Assembly (NCBI GenBank): GCA_041854955.1
Contig: JBHADF010000034.1
Location: 1-20,760, forward strand
Length of the DNA: 20,760 bases
Direction of reading: 5' to 3'
DNA from: CAMENZ01 sp041854955
GTDB lineage: Bacteria > Bacillota > Clostridia > Peptostreptococcales > Anaerovoracaceae
Of the stretch, positions 14,457 through 20,760 are shown piece after piece; within the stretch, counting starts at the first letter, position 1; each line of letters starts with the position of its first letter. The notes beneath the pieces are model-generated. The model made no database searches. It saw only the letters and a list, made by a program, of their open reading frames with translations, and had not been told where the DNA came from. The position numbers and the translations under genes were made by a program.

Positions 14457-14879
14457 ATGGGAAAAAACCACAGAGCAGACCGTTTAGGCGGCGAGATAAA
14501 GAAAATACTGGGGGAAATGCTCATAAACGGCATTAAGGATCCCAGATTGACAGAGAATATGGTCAGCATTTCCGGAGTTACGGTGACAAGTGACGGAAGC
14601 TATGCTTACTGCTATGTCAACATATTTCAGCTTTCCAAGGAAGACAGCGTAATTGCACAGACTAAGGAAGATGTTTTGTCGGGTCTCAATTCAGCCAAGG
14701 GTATTTTCAAAAAGGAGATAGCCAAGGCTGTGAAGATTCGCAGAATTCCCGAGCTGATCTTCAAAATTGATGAAGCTACAGAGTACGGTCAGCATATAGA
14801 CAGCATACTTTCCAACATAGATTTTGATTCGTACCATGCCGAGTCCTCCGAGGCACGGCAGGAGGAAGAGGATGAATAA
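14457..14879 (+). CDS. rbfA: RbfA, ribosome-binding factor A
   Basis: RbfA binds the 30S subunit and helps 16S rRNA 5'-end maturation, important in cold adaptation. The 140-residue protein has a KH-like fold: HRADRLGGEIKKILGEMLI at the start, IKDPRLTENMVSISGVTVTSD, YCYVNIF and a conserved LKxAKG-type helix, here LNSAKGIFKKEIAKAVKIRR, then PELIFKIDEATEYGQHI. The tail after residue 125 is acidic. AAAGGAG (14442-14448) lies eight bases before the ATG. The next gene overlaps its last eight bases. Confidence 0.95.
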   Translation: MGKNHRADRLGGEIKKILGEMLINGIKDPRLTENMVSISGVTVTSDGSYAYCYVNIFQLSKEDSVIAQTKEDVLSGLNSAKGIFKKEIAKAVKIRRIPELIFKIDEATEYGQHIDSILSNIDFDSYHAESSEARQEEEDE

Positions 14880-15873
14880 CAGCTTAAAGGAAATAGCAGA
14901 GGCCCTCAAGGGGGCCTCAAAGGTTTTGATTTTCCCCCATGTAAGTCCCGACGGCGATGCTATAGGCTCCGCTGCGGCTCTTTGCCGTGGCTTGAGACTC
15001 ATGGGAAAGGAAGCGTATATATTGGTGGATGAGGAATTGCCTGACAATTTAAGCTTTCTGAACGAGAGAGGCTTGGAAAGCACCGGAAAAAGATATTGCA
15101 GCCTTGACCAAGGGATTTTGGGAGAGGACATAGATGTGTCCATATGTGTGGACTGCGGTGAACTGAGCAGATTCCCCAAAAGGGCGGAAACCTTTGAAAA
15201 GGGAAAGCTTAAAATCTCCGTAGACCATCACGCCACCAGCAAACCTACTTTTGATTTGAACTACATAGACAGCCATGCCGCTGCTACGGGAGAAATAATG
15301 TTCTTCCTGTTAAAGGAGCTGGGCATTAAGGCGGATAAGGAAATAGGAGAAGCCGTTTTCACGGCCATAAACACGGATACGGGAAAATTCCAATATGCCA
15401 ACACTAACAAGAATTGCCACCTGATAATGGCGGAGCTCTACGATTGGGGCATAGATGCCAGACAGGTCAGCAGCCTTGTATATGAAAGTGTAAGGCTTGA
15501 AAAGCTGCGCATTAACAACGCGGCCATGGAATCCTGCGAAATATTGGAGGGAAAAGAGCATAAAGCTGCCTTGGCCTTCGTATCTCAAAAGCAGCAGGAG
15601 GAAATCGGCGTTAAACCCTCGGAAACGGAAGAAGTGGTGGACATTTTAAGGTCCATACAAGGGGTAGACATAGCTGTTTTCCTGAAGGAGAAAGAAGCAG
15701 GGCTCATAAGGGTATCCATGAGAGCAAAAGGCTGGGGAAATGTGGCGGAAATCGCCCAGAAATTCGGAGGCGGCGGTCATGTAAAGGCGGCAGGCTGCAC
15801 TCTTTATATGTCCTTGGATGAGGCTGTGGCCACCATGAAAAGAGAAGTGAAGGAAGTGCTGGGAAAGCTATGA
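14872..15873 (+). CDS. nrnA: NrnA-like DHH/DHHA1 phosphoesterase (oligoribonuclease / pAp phosphatase)
   Basis: NrnA degrades very short RNA oligonucleotides and dephosphorylates pAp. The start is ATG at 14872 (MNNSLKEIAEALK), with GGAGG at 14861-14865 six bases upstream; an in-frame ATG at 14824, inside rbfA, has no site. The protein has 333 residues. Metal-binding motifs of the DHH domain are visible: HVSPDGDAIGS (23-33), ICVDCGE (91-97) and the name-giving VDHHATS (D118, H119, H120). The DHHA1 domain has GGGGHVKAAGC (299-309). It lies between rbfA and truB, its normal place in Bacillota, and overlaps both neighbours. Confidence 0.94.
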   Translation: MNNSLKEIAEALKGASKVLIFPHVSPDGDAIGSAAALCRGLRLMGKEAYILVDEELPDNLSFLNERGLESTGKRYCSLDQGILGEDIDVSICVDCGELSRFPKRAETFEKGKLKISVDHHATSKPTFDLNYIDSHAAATGEIMFFLLKELGIKADKEIGEAVFTAINTDTGKFQYANTNKNCHLIMAELYDWGIDARQVSSLVYESVRLEKLRINNAAMESCEILEGKEHKAALAFVSQKQQEEIGVKPSETEEVVDILRSIQGVDIAVFLKEKEAGLIRVSMRAKGWGNVAEIAQKFGGGGHVKAAGCTLYMSLDEAVATMKREVKEVLGKL

Positions 15874-17033
15874 AGGACGGCATTATAAATATCAACAAGC
15901 CTCAGGGAATGACCTCCAACGATGTGATTTACAGGATGAGGCGGATATTGGGCATTAAAAAATTAGGACACACGGGAACTCTCGATCCTCTGGCTACGGG
16001 AGTTCTTCCTGTCTGTATCAACAAGGCCACCAGAGTGGCCGAATACATGGATGTGGATTTCAAAACCTATCGCTGTAAGCTCCTTTTGGGTACTGTAACC
16101 GACTCTCAGGACATAACCGGTGAAGTTTTGGCGTCTGCTCACAGAGATGAAGGCGAAAAAACAGAGAAGGATTGGATTTTAACGGAGGCCTTAAGCAAGG
16201 TGGATGAAAACAAGGTGATTGAAGCCTTTAGCGCTTTTAAGGGACTGATGGAGCAGCTTCCTCCGTTACATTCGGCGGTTAGGATAGAAGGAAGGCGGCT
16301 TTATGAGTACGCTCACGGAGGAAGTCCGGAGGAAAGGGCTGAAATAGAGAAGAAGGTTAAATCCCGTCAAATATACATTGAAAATCTAAGCATAGAGGAG
16401 ATAGACCTTCCCTATGTAACCTTTAAGGTCAAGTGCTCTAAAGGTACATATATAAGGACCATCTGTCAGGATGTGGGAGACAGCCTGGGCTGCGGAGCTG
16501 CCATGTTGACCCTGGAAAGAACCGAGAGCGGGGCTTTCACCATAGAAAACAGTGTAAGCCTTGAGGAGCTTTCAAATATAGCTGTGGCCGAGGGCATTTT
16601 AGATGAAAATCTCAACAGCATAGATAGAACCTTCCACGAAGATATACCGGCCTGTTTTGAAAAATATGTGCTGGGGACGGATTTTCCCCTCATACATTTC
16701 GGAACTGCACTGGTAAATGAGGAGCAGGGCCGGAGGTTTATAGACGGCTGGCACATATCCTACGGAGACTGCCGGATTTTACAGGAGCCATCCTACAGCC
16801 TGCCTGTGGAAAAGAGCCTGCTGAGAGGTGCAGACCCTGAGGCGGAAGGCTACAATCAGGGAAGCTATGCCGGACTCAAGGTAAAGCCGGAGTATGCAGG
16901 AGCCTATAAGCTGTATATAGAAGACAAGGACAAGCCTGATTCTGTCAATGCTTTAAACTTTTTGGGAGTGGCCTTTCATTCCCCTAAGTATAAGAAATTA
17001 GTGGCAGATAAGGTGTTTTACAGAACAAAATAG
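15870..17033 (+). CDS. truB: TruB, tRNA pseudouridine-55 synthase
   Basis: TruB makes pseudouridine 55 in the T-loop of tRNAs. The protein begins DGIININKPQGMTSNDVI, and the catalytic aspartate is D39 in GHTGTLDPLATGVLPVC. Other family blocks are YRCKLLLGTVTDSQDITG, QLPPLHSAVRIEGRRLYEYA and KCSKGTYIRTICQDVGDSLG. The length, 387 residues, exceeds the usual 290-310: there is extra sequence around residues 90-115 and a C-terminal extension of about 80 residues rich in acidic and aromatic residues. The start ATG overlaps the nrnA stop as ATGA, implying coupled translation. ribF follows after 12 bases. Confidence 0.95.
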   Translation: MKDGIININKPQGMTSNDVIYRMRRILGIKKLGHTGTLDPLATGVLPVCINKATRVAEYMDVDFKTYRCKLLLGTVTDSQDITGEVLASAHRDEGEKTEKDWILTEALSKVDENKVIEAFSAFKGLMEQLPPLHSAVRIEGRRLYEYAHGGSPEERAEIEKKVKSRQIYIENLSIEEIDLPYVTFKVKCSKGTYIRTICQDVGDSLGCGAAMLTLERTESGAFTIENSVSLEELSNIAVAEGILDENLNSIDRTFHEDIPACFEKYVLGTDFPLIHFGTALVNEEQGRRFIDGWHISYGDCRILQEPSYSLPVEKSLLRGADPEAEGYNQGSYAGLKVKPEYAGAYKLYIEDKDKPDSVNALNFLGVAFHSPKYKKLVADKVFYRTK

Positions 17034-17045
17034 AGAGAAGAAAAA

Positions 17046-17969
17046 ATGGAAATTTTTAATACTTTGGAAGAGGTAAAGGATATAAAGGACACGGCCATAG
17101 CCTTGGGCAATTTTGACGGCGTCCATCTGGGTCATCAGACCTTGATAAAACAAATGGTGGCCAAGGCTGACGAGCTTTGGCTGAAAAAGGCTGTTTTCAC
17201 CTTTGTAAACCACCCGAAAAACCTGATTCCCGGAGGGAAGACGGTAAAGAACATCATATATGAGGAAGAAAAAAGAGCCTTGCTCAGCGAGCTGGGTGTG
17301 GATTATCTCTTTAATATACCCTTTACGGCAGACATAATGCAGAAATCTCCCGAGGCCTTTGTCAGAGAGCTCATAGGGGAAAAATTCAAGGCAAAGGAAG
17401 TCTTTTGCGGCTTTAACTATCGTTACGGCTATAGAGCAGCCGGGGATGCTGACCTGCTGAGAACCTTGGGGGAGGAAATAGGCTTTTCCGTAAATCAAAT
17501 CGGGCCTGTGACCATAGGGGGAGATGTTGTCTCCAGCACTCTCATAAGGAATATGATCATGTCCGGTGACATGGAGGAATGCAGTAAGTTCTTAGGCAGG
17601 AATTATGACATCATAGGAGAAGTGGTGGTGGGAAACCGCTTAGGTAAGACTATAGGCTTTCCCACATCAAACATCATGATAGACGATACCATGGTGACCC
17701 CTCCCAACGGAGTATATATAACCTACTGTCTCTACAACGGAACCAGATATCCAAGCATAACCAATGTGGGCGTAAAGCCTACCATAGGCAGCTTTGCAAA
17801 GAATATGGAAACTCATATTTTCAATTTTGACAAGGAGCTTTACGGCAAGAAAATAAAGATAGAGTTTGTAAAGATGACTCGTCCTGAGGTGAAATTCGAT
17901 TCTAAGGAAGAATTGTCGGCTCAGATAGGAAAGGATTGCCTGGAGGCGAAAATTTTCCACAATCTTTAA
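17046..17969 (+). CDS. ribF: RibF, bifunctional riboflavin kinase / FAD synthetase
   Basis: RibF phosphorylates riboflavin to FMN and adenylates FMN to FAD. The 307-residue protein has the N-terminal nucleotidyltransferase domain (1-180) with LGNFDGVHLGHQTLI (20-34, HxGH-type motif), CGFNYRYGYRAAGD and VSSTLIRNMI. The C-terminal riboflavin kinase domain (about 185-307) has GNRLGKTIGFPTSNI (the PTAN-like metal and ATP site reads PTSN here), PPNGVYITY and NVGVKPTIG, ending with a typical HIFNFDKELYG block. The ribosome binding site is weak (GAGAGAAG). FMN and FAD supply would serve PduS among others, but its place here is the standard housekeeping one. Confidence 0.95.
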   Translation: MEIFNTLEEVKDIKDTAIALGNFDGVHLGHQTLIKQMVAKADELWLKKAVFTFVNHPKNLIPGGKTVKNIIYEEEKRALLSELGVDYLFNIPFTADIMQKSPEAFVRELIGEKFKAKEVFCGFNYRYGYRAAGDADLLRTLGEEIGFSVNQIGPVTIGGDVVSSTLIRNMIMSGDMEECSKFLGRNYDIIGEVVVGNRLGKTIGFPTSNIMIDDTMVTPPNGVYITYCLYNGTRYPSITNVGVKPTIGSFAKNMETHIFNFDKELYGKKIKIEFVKMTRPEVKFDSKEELSAQIGKDCLEAKIFHNL

Positions 17970-18013
17970 GTCTTCCCGGATATAGAGAAGGCCTGAAAAT
18001 ACTAAATTTTCGG

Positions 18014-18042
18014 TTGACAAGACCTTGATAAAATGCTAATAT
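18014..18042 (+). promoter_or_regulatory. Near-consensus sigma-A promoter for rpsO
   Basis: TTGACA (18014-18019) is followed by a 17-base spacer and TAATAT (18037-18042). TG at 18034-18035 adds an extended -10 element. Transcription should begin near 18049, giving a leader of about 80 bases before the rpsO start. This is the strongest promoter match in the window. Confidence 0.85.
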
Positions 18043-18059
18043 GAATTGTTGAAATCATT

Positions 18060-18107
18060 ACCTTTGACTTGGCTATGTGAAACTCCAACCCATTGCCCGG
18101 CAGAGGT
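18060..18107 (+). promoter_or_regulatory. Structured rpsO leader, candidate S15 autoregulatory site
   Basis: ACCTTTG (18060-18066) pairs with CAGAGGT (18101-18107), seven pairs with one G-U. Inside, two alternatives compete: TTGG (18069-18072) with CCAA (18085-18088), or GGCTATG (18071-18077) with CATTGCC (18091-18097), with one mismatch. rpsO leaders in several bacteria bind S15 through varied structures; the pairing is visible, S15 binding is inferred. Confidence 0.45.
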
Positions 18108-18130
18108 GTATAAAGAAAAGGAGAAATGAA

Positions 18131-18397
18131 ATGATTACTAAAGAAATTAAAGAACAGATCATCAAAGACTATCAGTTAAAGGAAGGGGATACAGGTTCCC
18201 CTGAGGTTCAGGTTGCCATTCTGACATACAGAATCAACGATTTGAATGAGCACTTAAAGATTCATGCAAAGGATCACCACTCCAGAAGAGGTCTTTTAAA
18301 GATGGTAGGACAGAGAAGAAACATGCTTGCTTATCTTAAGAAAAACGACGTAGAGAGATACAGAGATCTTATCGCTCGTCTTGGCTTGAGAAAGTAA
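18131..18397 (+). CDS. rpsO: Ribosomal protein S15
   Basis: S15 binds the 16S rRNA central-domain three-way junction early in 30S assembly. The start is ATG at 18131 (MITKEIKEQIIKDYQ), with AGGAG just upstream (GGAG 18120-18123); this gives 88 residues, exactly the family length. An earlier in-frame ATG at 18077 would add 18 residues from the leader and is rejected. Signature blocks are GDTGSPEVQVAILTYRI, HLKIHAKDHHSRRGLLKMVG and RRNMLAYLKKNDVERYRDLI. It has its own promoter and terminator, between ribF and pnp. Confidence 0.97.
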   Translation: MITKEIKEQIIKDYQLKEGDTGSPEVQVAILTYRINDLNEHLKIHAKDHHSRRGLLKMVGQRRNMLAYLKKNDVERYRDLIARLGLRK

Positions 18398-18411
18398 TTG
18401 ACAGTTATTTC

Positions 18412-18442
18412 AGCGGGGTTATTTGCCCCGCTTTAATATTAT
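18412..18442 (+). terminator. Rho-independent terminator after rpsO
   Basis: AGCGGGG (18412-18418) pairs with CCCCGCT (18426-18432) around a 7-base loop, followed by TTAATATTAT. The stem is strong but the T run is interrupted, so partial readthrough into pnp is likely, as in other rpsO-pnp pairs. Confidence 0.75.
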
Positions 18443-18460
18443 AAACAGCTTCCGAATAAG

Positions 18461-18576
18461 GTATGATGTGGCTCTCTGCGGGGATTTTCAAAAACCGCAA
18501 AGGCTTTGGAGAAATATCGGCAGAGAGTCATACATTTAAAAGGAAGCAACACTAAAATTTTACCCGAAAAATCGGG
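18461..18576 (+). promoter_or_regulatory. Long-range paired leader of pnp
   Basis: GTATGA (18461-18466) and CTCTCTGC (18472-18479) pair with TCATAC (18528-18533) and GCAGAGAG (18520-18527), making 14 perfect pairs with one 5-base bulge. A smaller hairpin, CCCGA (18563-18567) with TCGGG (18572-18576) and an AAAA loop, sits before the ribosome binding site. E. coli pnp is autoregulated through RNase III cleavage of a leader stem; a similar role here is inferred. No convincing separate promoter was seen. Confidence 0.5.
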
Positions 18577-18607
18577 AGAGAAGATGCATTTACAGGAGGT
18601 AGTTGTA

Positions 18608-20725
18608 ATGCCAAGATTTACAGATTACAGAACATTTAAGTACCCGCTGGGAGGAAGACTTCTCCAGCTGGAAATCGGCAAAGTTTGCGAACAGGCCAAC
18701 GGACAGGTGTGGGTCAGATACGGAGACACGGTTGTAAACGTAACCGTATGTGCTTCCAAGCAGCCTAAGGAGGGAATCGATTTCTTCCCCCTTTCCGTGG
18801 ATTTTGAAGAGAGAATGTACTCCGTGGGCAAGATTCCCGGAGGCTTCATAAAGAGAGAAGGTCGTCCTTCGGAGCATGCCATATTGACATCAAGACTTAT
18901 AGACAGACCTATAAGACCCTTGTTCCCCAAGGGCTTCTATAATGAAGTGGTAGTAGTTGCCACATGTATGTCCGTAGACCCGGATTGTTCTACGGAAATA
19001 GCCGGAATGATAGGCGCATCCGTTGCCATAGCTTCATCGGATATACCTTGGGACGGCCCTATAGCAGCAGTAAAGGTAGGCCGTGTAGACGGACAGCTCA
19101 TCATCAACCCCACCTTGGCCCAGAGAGAAGCTTCTGACATTGAAGTTACCGTTGCGGGAACTAAGGAAGCTATCATGATGGTAGAAGCCGGTGCCAACGA
19201 AGTTCCTGAAATGGACATGTTGGATGCTATCCTGTTCGGCCACGAGGAAATTAAAAAGCTGGTGGAATTCATCGACCAGGTTGTTGCCGAAGTAGGTAAG
19301 CCTAAGATGGAAGTAGAGCTCTACAAGCCGGCTGCAGAGGTAGATGAGGCCGTAAGAGCCTTCGCTACTCCTAAGATGAAGGAAGCCATCTTAAATTCCG
19401 ACAAGCTATCCAGACTTGACAATATGGATAAGGTAGAGGTTGAAACCAAGGAACATTTTGCGGAGATTTATCCGGAAAGCGGAAAGGATATCGACGCCAT
19501 CCTTTATAACATCACTAAGGAAAGCGTTCGTGCCATGATCCTTGATGAAGGTATCAGACCTGACAACAGAAGCTGTGAGGAAATAAGACCTATCTTCTGT
19601 GAAACGGGACTTCTTCCCAGAGTTCACGGAACAGGCCTTTTCAAGAGAGGACAGACTCAGGTTCTTTCCTCCTGCACCCTGGCTCCCGCTTCCGAATCTC
19701 AGACCATAGACGGAATCACGGAACAGACAGAAAAGAGATATATACATCACTATAACTTCCCCGGCTTCTCCACAGGAGAGGCTAAGGCACCTCGTTCACC
19801 GGGACGTCGTGAAATAGGCCACGGCGCTTTGGCAGAGAGAGCTTTGATACCCGTTCTTCCCAGCGTTGAGGATTTCCCTTACGCTATAAGAGTGGTATCT
19901 GACGTGCTTTCCTCCAACGGATCCACCTCTATGGGTTCAACCTGTGGATCCTGCCTGGCACTTATGGATGCCGGCGTTCCTATCAAGAGACCTGTTTCCG
20001 GTATAGCCATGGGCCTTATCGAGAGAGTTAAGGAAGACGGAACATCAGAGTTTGCCATCCTTTCCGACATACAGGGAATGGAAGACTTCCTGGGAGACAT
20101 GGACTTCAAGGTAACCGGTACGGAAGTAGGTGTAACGGCTATCCAGATGGATATCAAGGTTCACGGTTTATCCAGAGATATTTTGGAAAAAGCCCTGAAG
20201 CAGGCTAAGGAAGGCAGAATGCACATCATGGAGAAGATGCTGGAAGAAATCCCCGCACCTCGTGAAGAAATGTCCAAGTGGGCACCTCGCGCCATCTCCA
20301 TCAAGATAGATACAGATAAGATTCGTATAGTTATCGGTAAGGGCGGCGAAACCATCAACGGCCTTGTAGACAAGTATGATGTTAAAATCGACATATCCGA
20401 AGACGGCCTTGTATCCATTTACGGAACAGACGCTGCCATGACGGAAGCCTGCCGCAAGGAAATCGAAACCCTCACCAAGGATGTAGAGGCAGGAGAGGTT
20501 TACACAGGAAAGGTTACGAGAATCCTTTCCACTATGAAGGGTTCCGTAGGAGCTTTCGTAGAAATTCTCCCCGGCAAGGAAGGCCTCCTTCACATCTCCA
20601 AGATGGCTAAGGAAAGAGTGGAAAAGGTTGAAGATGTCATGAATGTAGGCGATGAAGTTACCGTAAAGGTAGTGGAAATCGACAACCAGAACAGAATCAA
20701 TCTTTCCAGAAAAGAATTGCTGTAA
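18608..20725 (+). CDS. pnp: Polynucleotide phosphorylase (PNPase)
   Basis: PNPase is the phosphorolytic 3'-5' exoribonuclease of mRNA decay, a trimer. The start is ATG at 18608 (MPRFTDYRTFKYPLGG), with AGGAGGT at 18594-18600 seven bases upstream; this gives 705 residues, the family norm. An in-frame ATG at 18506 would add 34 residues from the structured leader and is rejected. The first RNase PH domain has FFPLSVDFEERMYSVGKIPGG, the second has SSNGSTSMGSTCGSCLALMD and the catalytic-site region SDIQGMEDFLGDMDFKV. The KH domain (IRIVIGKGGETINGL) and S1 domain (VYTGKVTRILSTMKGSVGAF to RINLSRK) follow. The gene is complete; the window ends 35 bases later. Confidence 0.97.
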   Translation: MPRFTDYRTFKYPLGGRLLQLEIGKVCEQANGQVWVRYGDTVVNVTVCASKQPKEGIDFFPLSVDFEERMYSVGKIPGGFIKREGRPSEHAILTSRLIDRPIRPLFPKGFYNEVVVVATCMSVDPDCSTEIAGMIGASVAIASSDIPWDGPIAAVKVGRVDGQLIINPTLAQREASDIEVTVAGTKEAIMMVEAGANEVPEMDMLDAILFGHEEIKKLVEFIDQVVAEVGKPKMEVELYKPAAEVDEAVRAFATPKMKEAILNSDKLSRLDNMDKVEVETKEHFAEIYPESGKDIDAILYNITKESVRAMILDEGIRPDNRSCEEIRPIFCETGLLPRVHGTGLFKRGQTQVLSSCTLAPASESQTIDGITEQTEKRYIHHYNFPGFSTGEAKAPRSPGRREIGHGALAERALIPVLPSVEDFPYAIRVVSDVLSSNGSTSMGSTCGSCLALMDAGVPIKRPVSGIAMGLIERVKEDGTSEFAILSDIQGMEDFLGDMDFKVTGTEVGVTAIQMDIKVHGLSRDILEKALKQAKEGRMHIMEKMLEEIPAPREEMSKWAPRAISIKIDTDKIRIVIGKGGETINGLVDKYDVKIDISEDGLVSIYGTDAAMTEACRKEIETLTKDVEAGEVYTGKVTRILSTMKGSVGAFVEILPGKEGLLHISKMAKERVEKVEDVMNVGDEVTVKVVEIDNQNRINLSRKELL

Positions 20726-20760
20726 TAATAGGAACGAAGTGATTAGAAGTGCTTCTCTGA

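Noticed and set aside
18506..18607. N-terminal extension of PNPase from ATG 18506
   Set aside because: It has no ribosome binding site and lies in the paired leader; ATG 18608 has AGGAGGT and matches the family start.
20745..20756. AGAA-GTGC-TTCT palindrome after pnp
   Set aside because: The stem is only four pairs, right at the window edge with no visible T tract, so a terminator cannot be judged.

Overview
The window is from a Bacillota genome, most likely a Clostridia-type anaerobe. Three things point there: strong AGGAGG-type ribosome binding sites with some TTG/GTG starts, the classic Firmicutes order rimP-nusA-ylxR-ylxQ-infB-rbfA-nrnA-truB-ribF-rpsO-pnp, and an ethanolamine-type bacterial microcompartment (BMC) operon. 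Every gene is on the + strand. Genus cannot be fixed from the sequence alone.

Region 1 (1-8985) is the downstream part of a BMC operon. In order it holds the 3' part of a EutM/PduA-type hexameric shell protein, EutT (cobalamin adenosyltransferase), EutN (pentameric vertex protein), EutH (permease), a short cupin-only EutQ, EutJ, a divergent BMC-domain shell protein with a GLCPQ motif like GrpU, a second EutN-like vertex protein, PduS, PduT, a free-standing protein resembling the N-terminal half of enterobacterial EutQ, EutE (acylating acetaldehyde dehydrogenase) and PduL (phosphotransacylase). The inferred flow is: ethanolamine enters (EutH); an AdoCbl-dependent lyase, presumably encoded upstream of the window, makes acetaldehyde inside the shell; EutE makes acetyl-CoA and NADH; PduL makes acetyl phosphate; EutQ and/or acetate kinase makes ATP. 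PduS, PduT and the GrpU-like protein look like a shell-embedded Fe-S redox module for cobalamin reduction or cofactor recycling. The lyase (eutBC), eutL, eutA and eutVW are not in this window.

Region 2 (8986-9166) is the boundary: an AT-rich hairpin with a short T run, promoter-like sequences, and a perfect 10-bp leader hairpin before rimP.

Region 3 (9167-17969) is the transcription/translation housekeeping operon, tightly packed with several overlaps (ylxR/ylxQ, rbfA/nrnA, nrnA/truB). infB has a very long low-complexity N-terminus with a 42-bp tandem repeat.

Region 4 (17970-20760) holds rpsO, with its own near-consensus promoter and a structured leader, a terminator after rpsO, and pnp with a long-range paired leader. 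The window ends 35 bases after pnp. No tRNA, rRNA, CRISPR array, insertion sequence or phage gene was seen, and no gene-free stretch exceeds about 210 bases.
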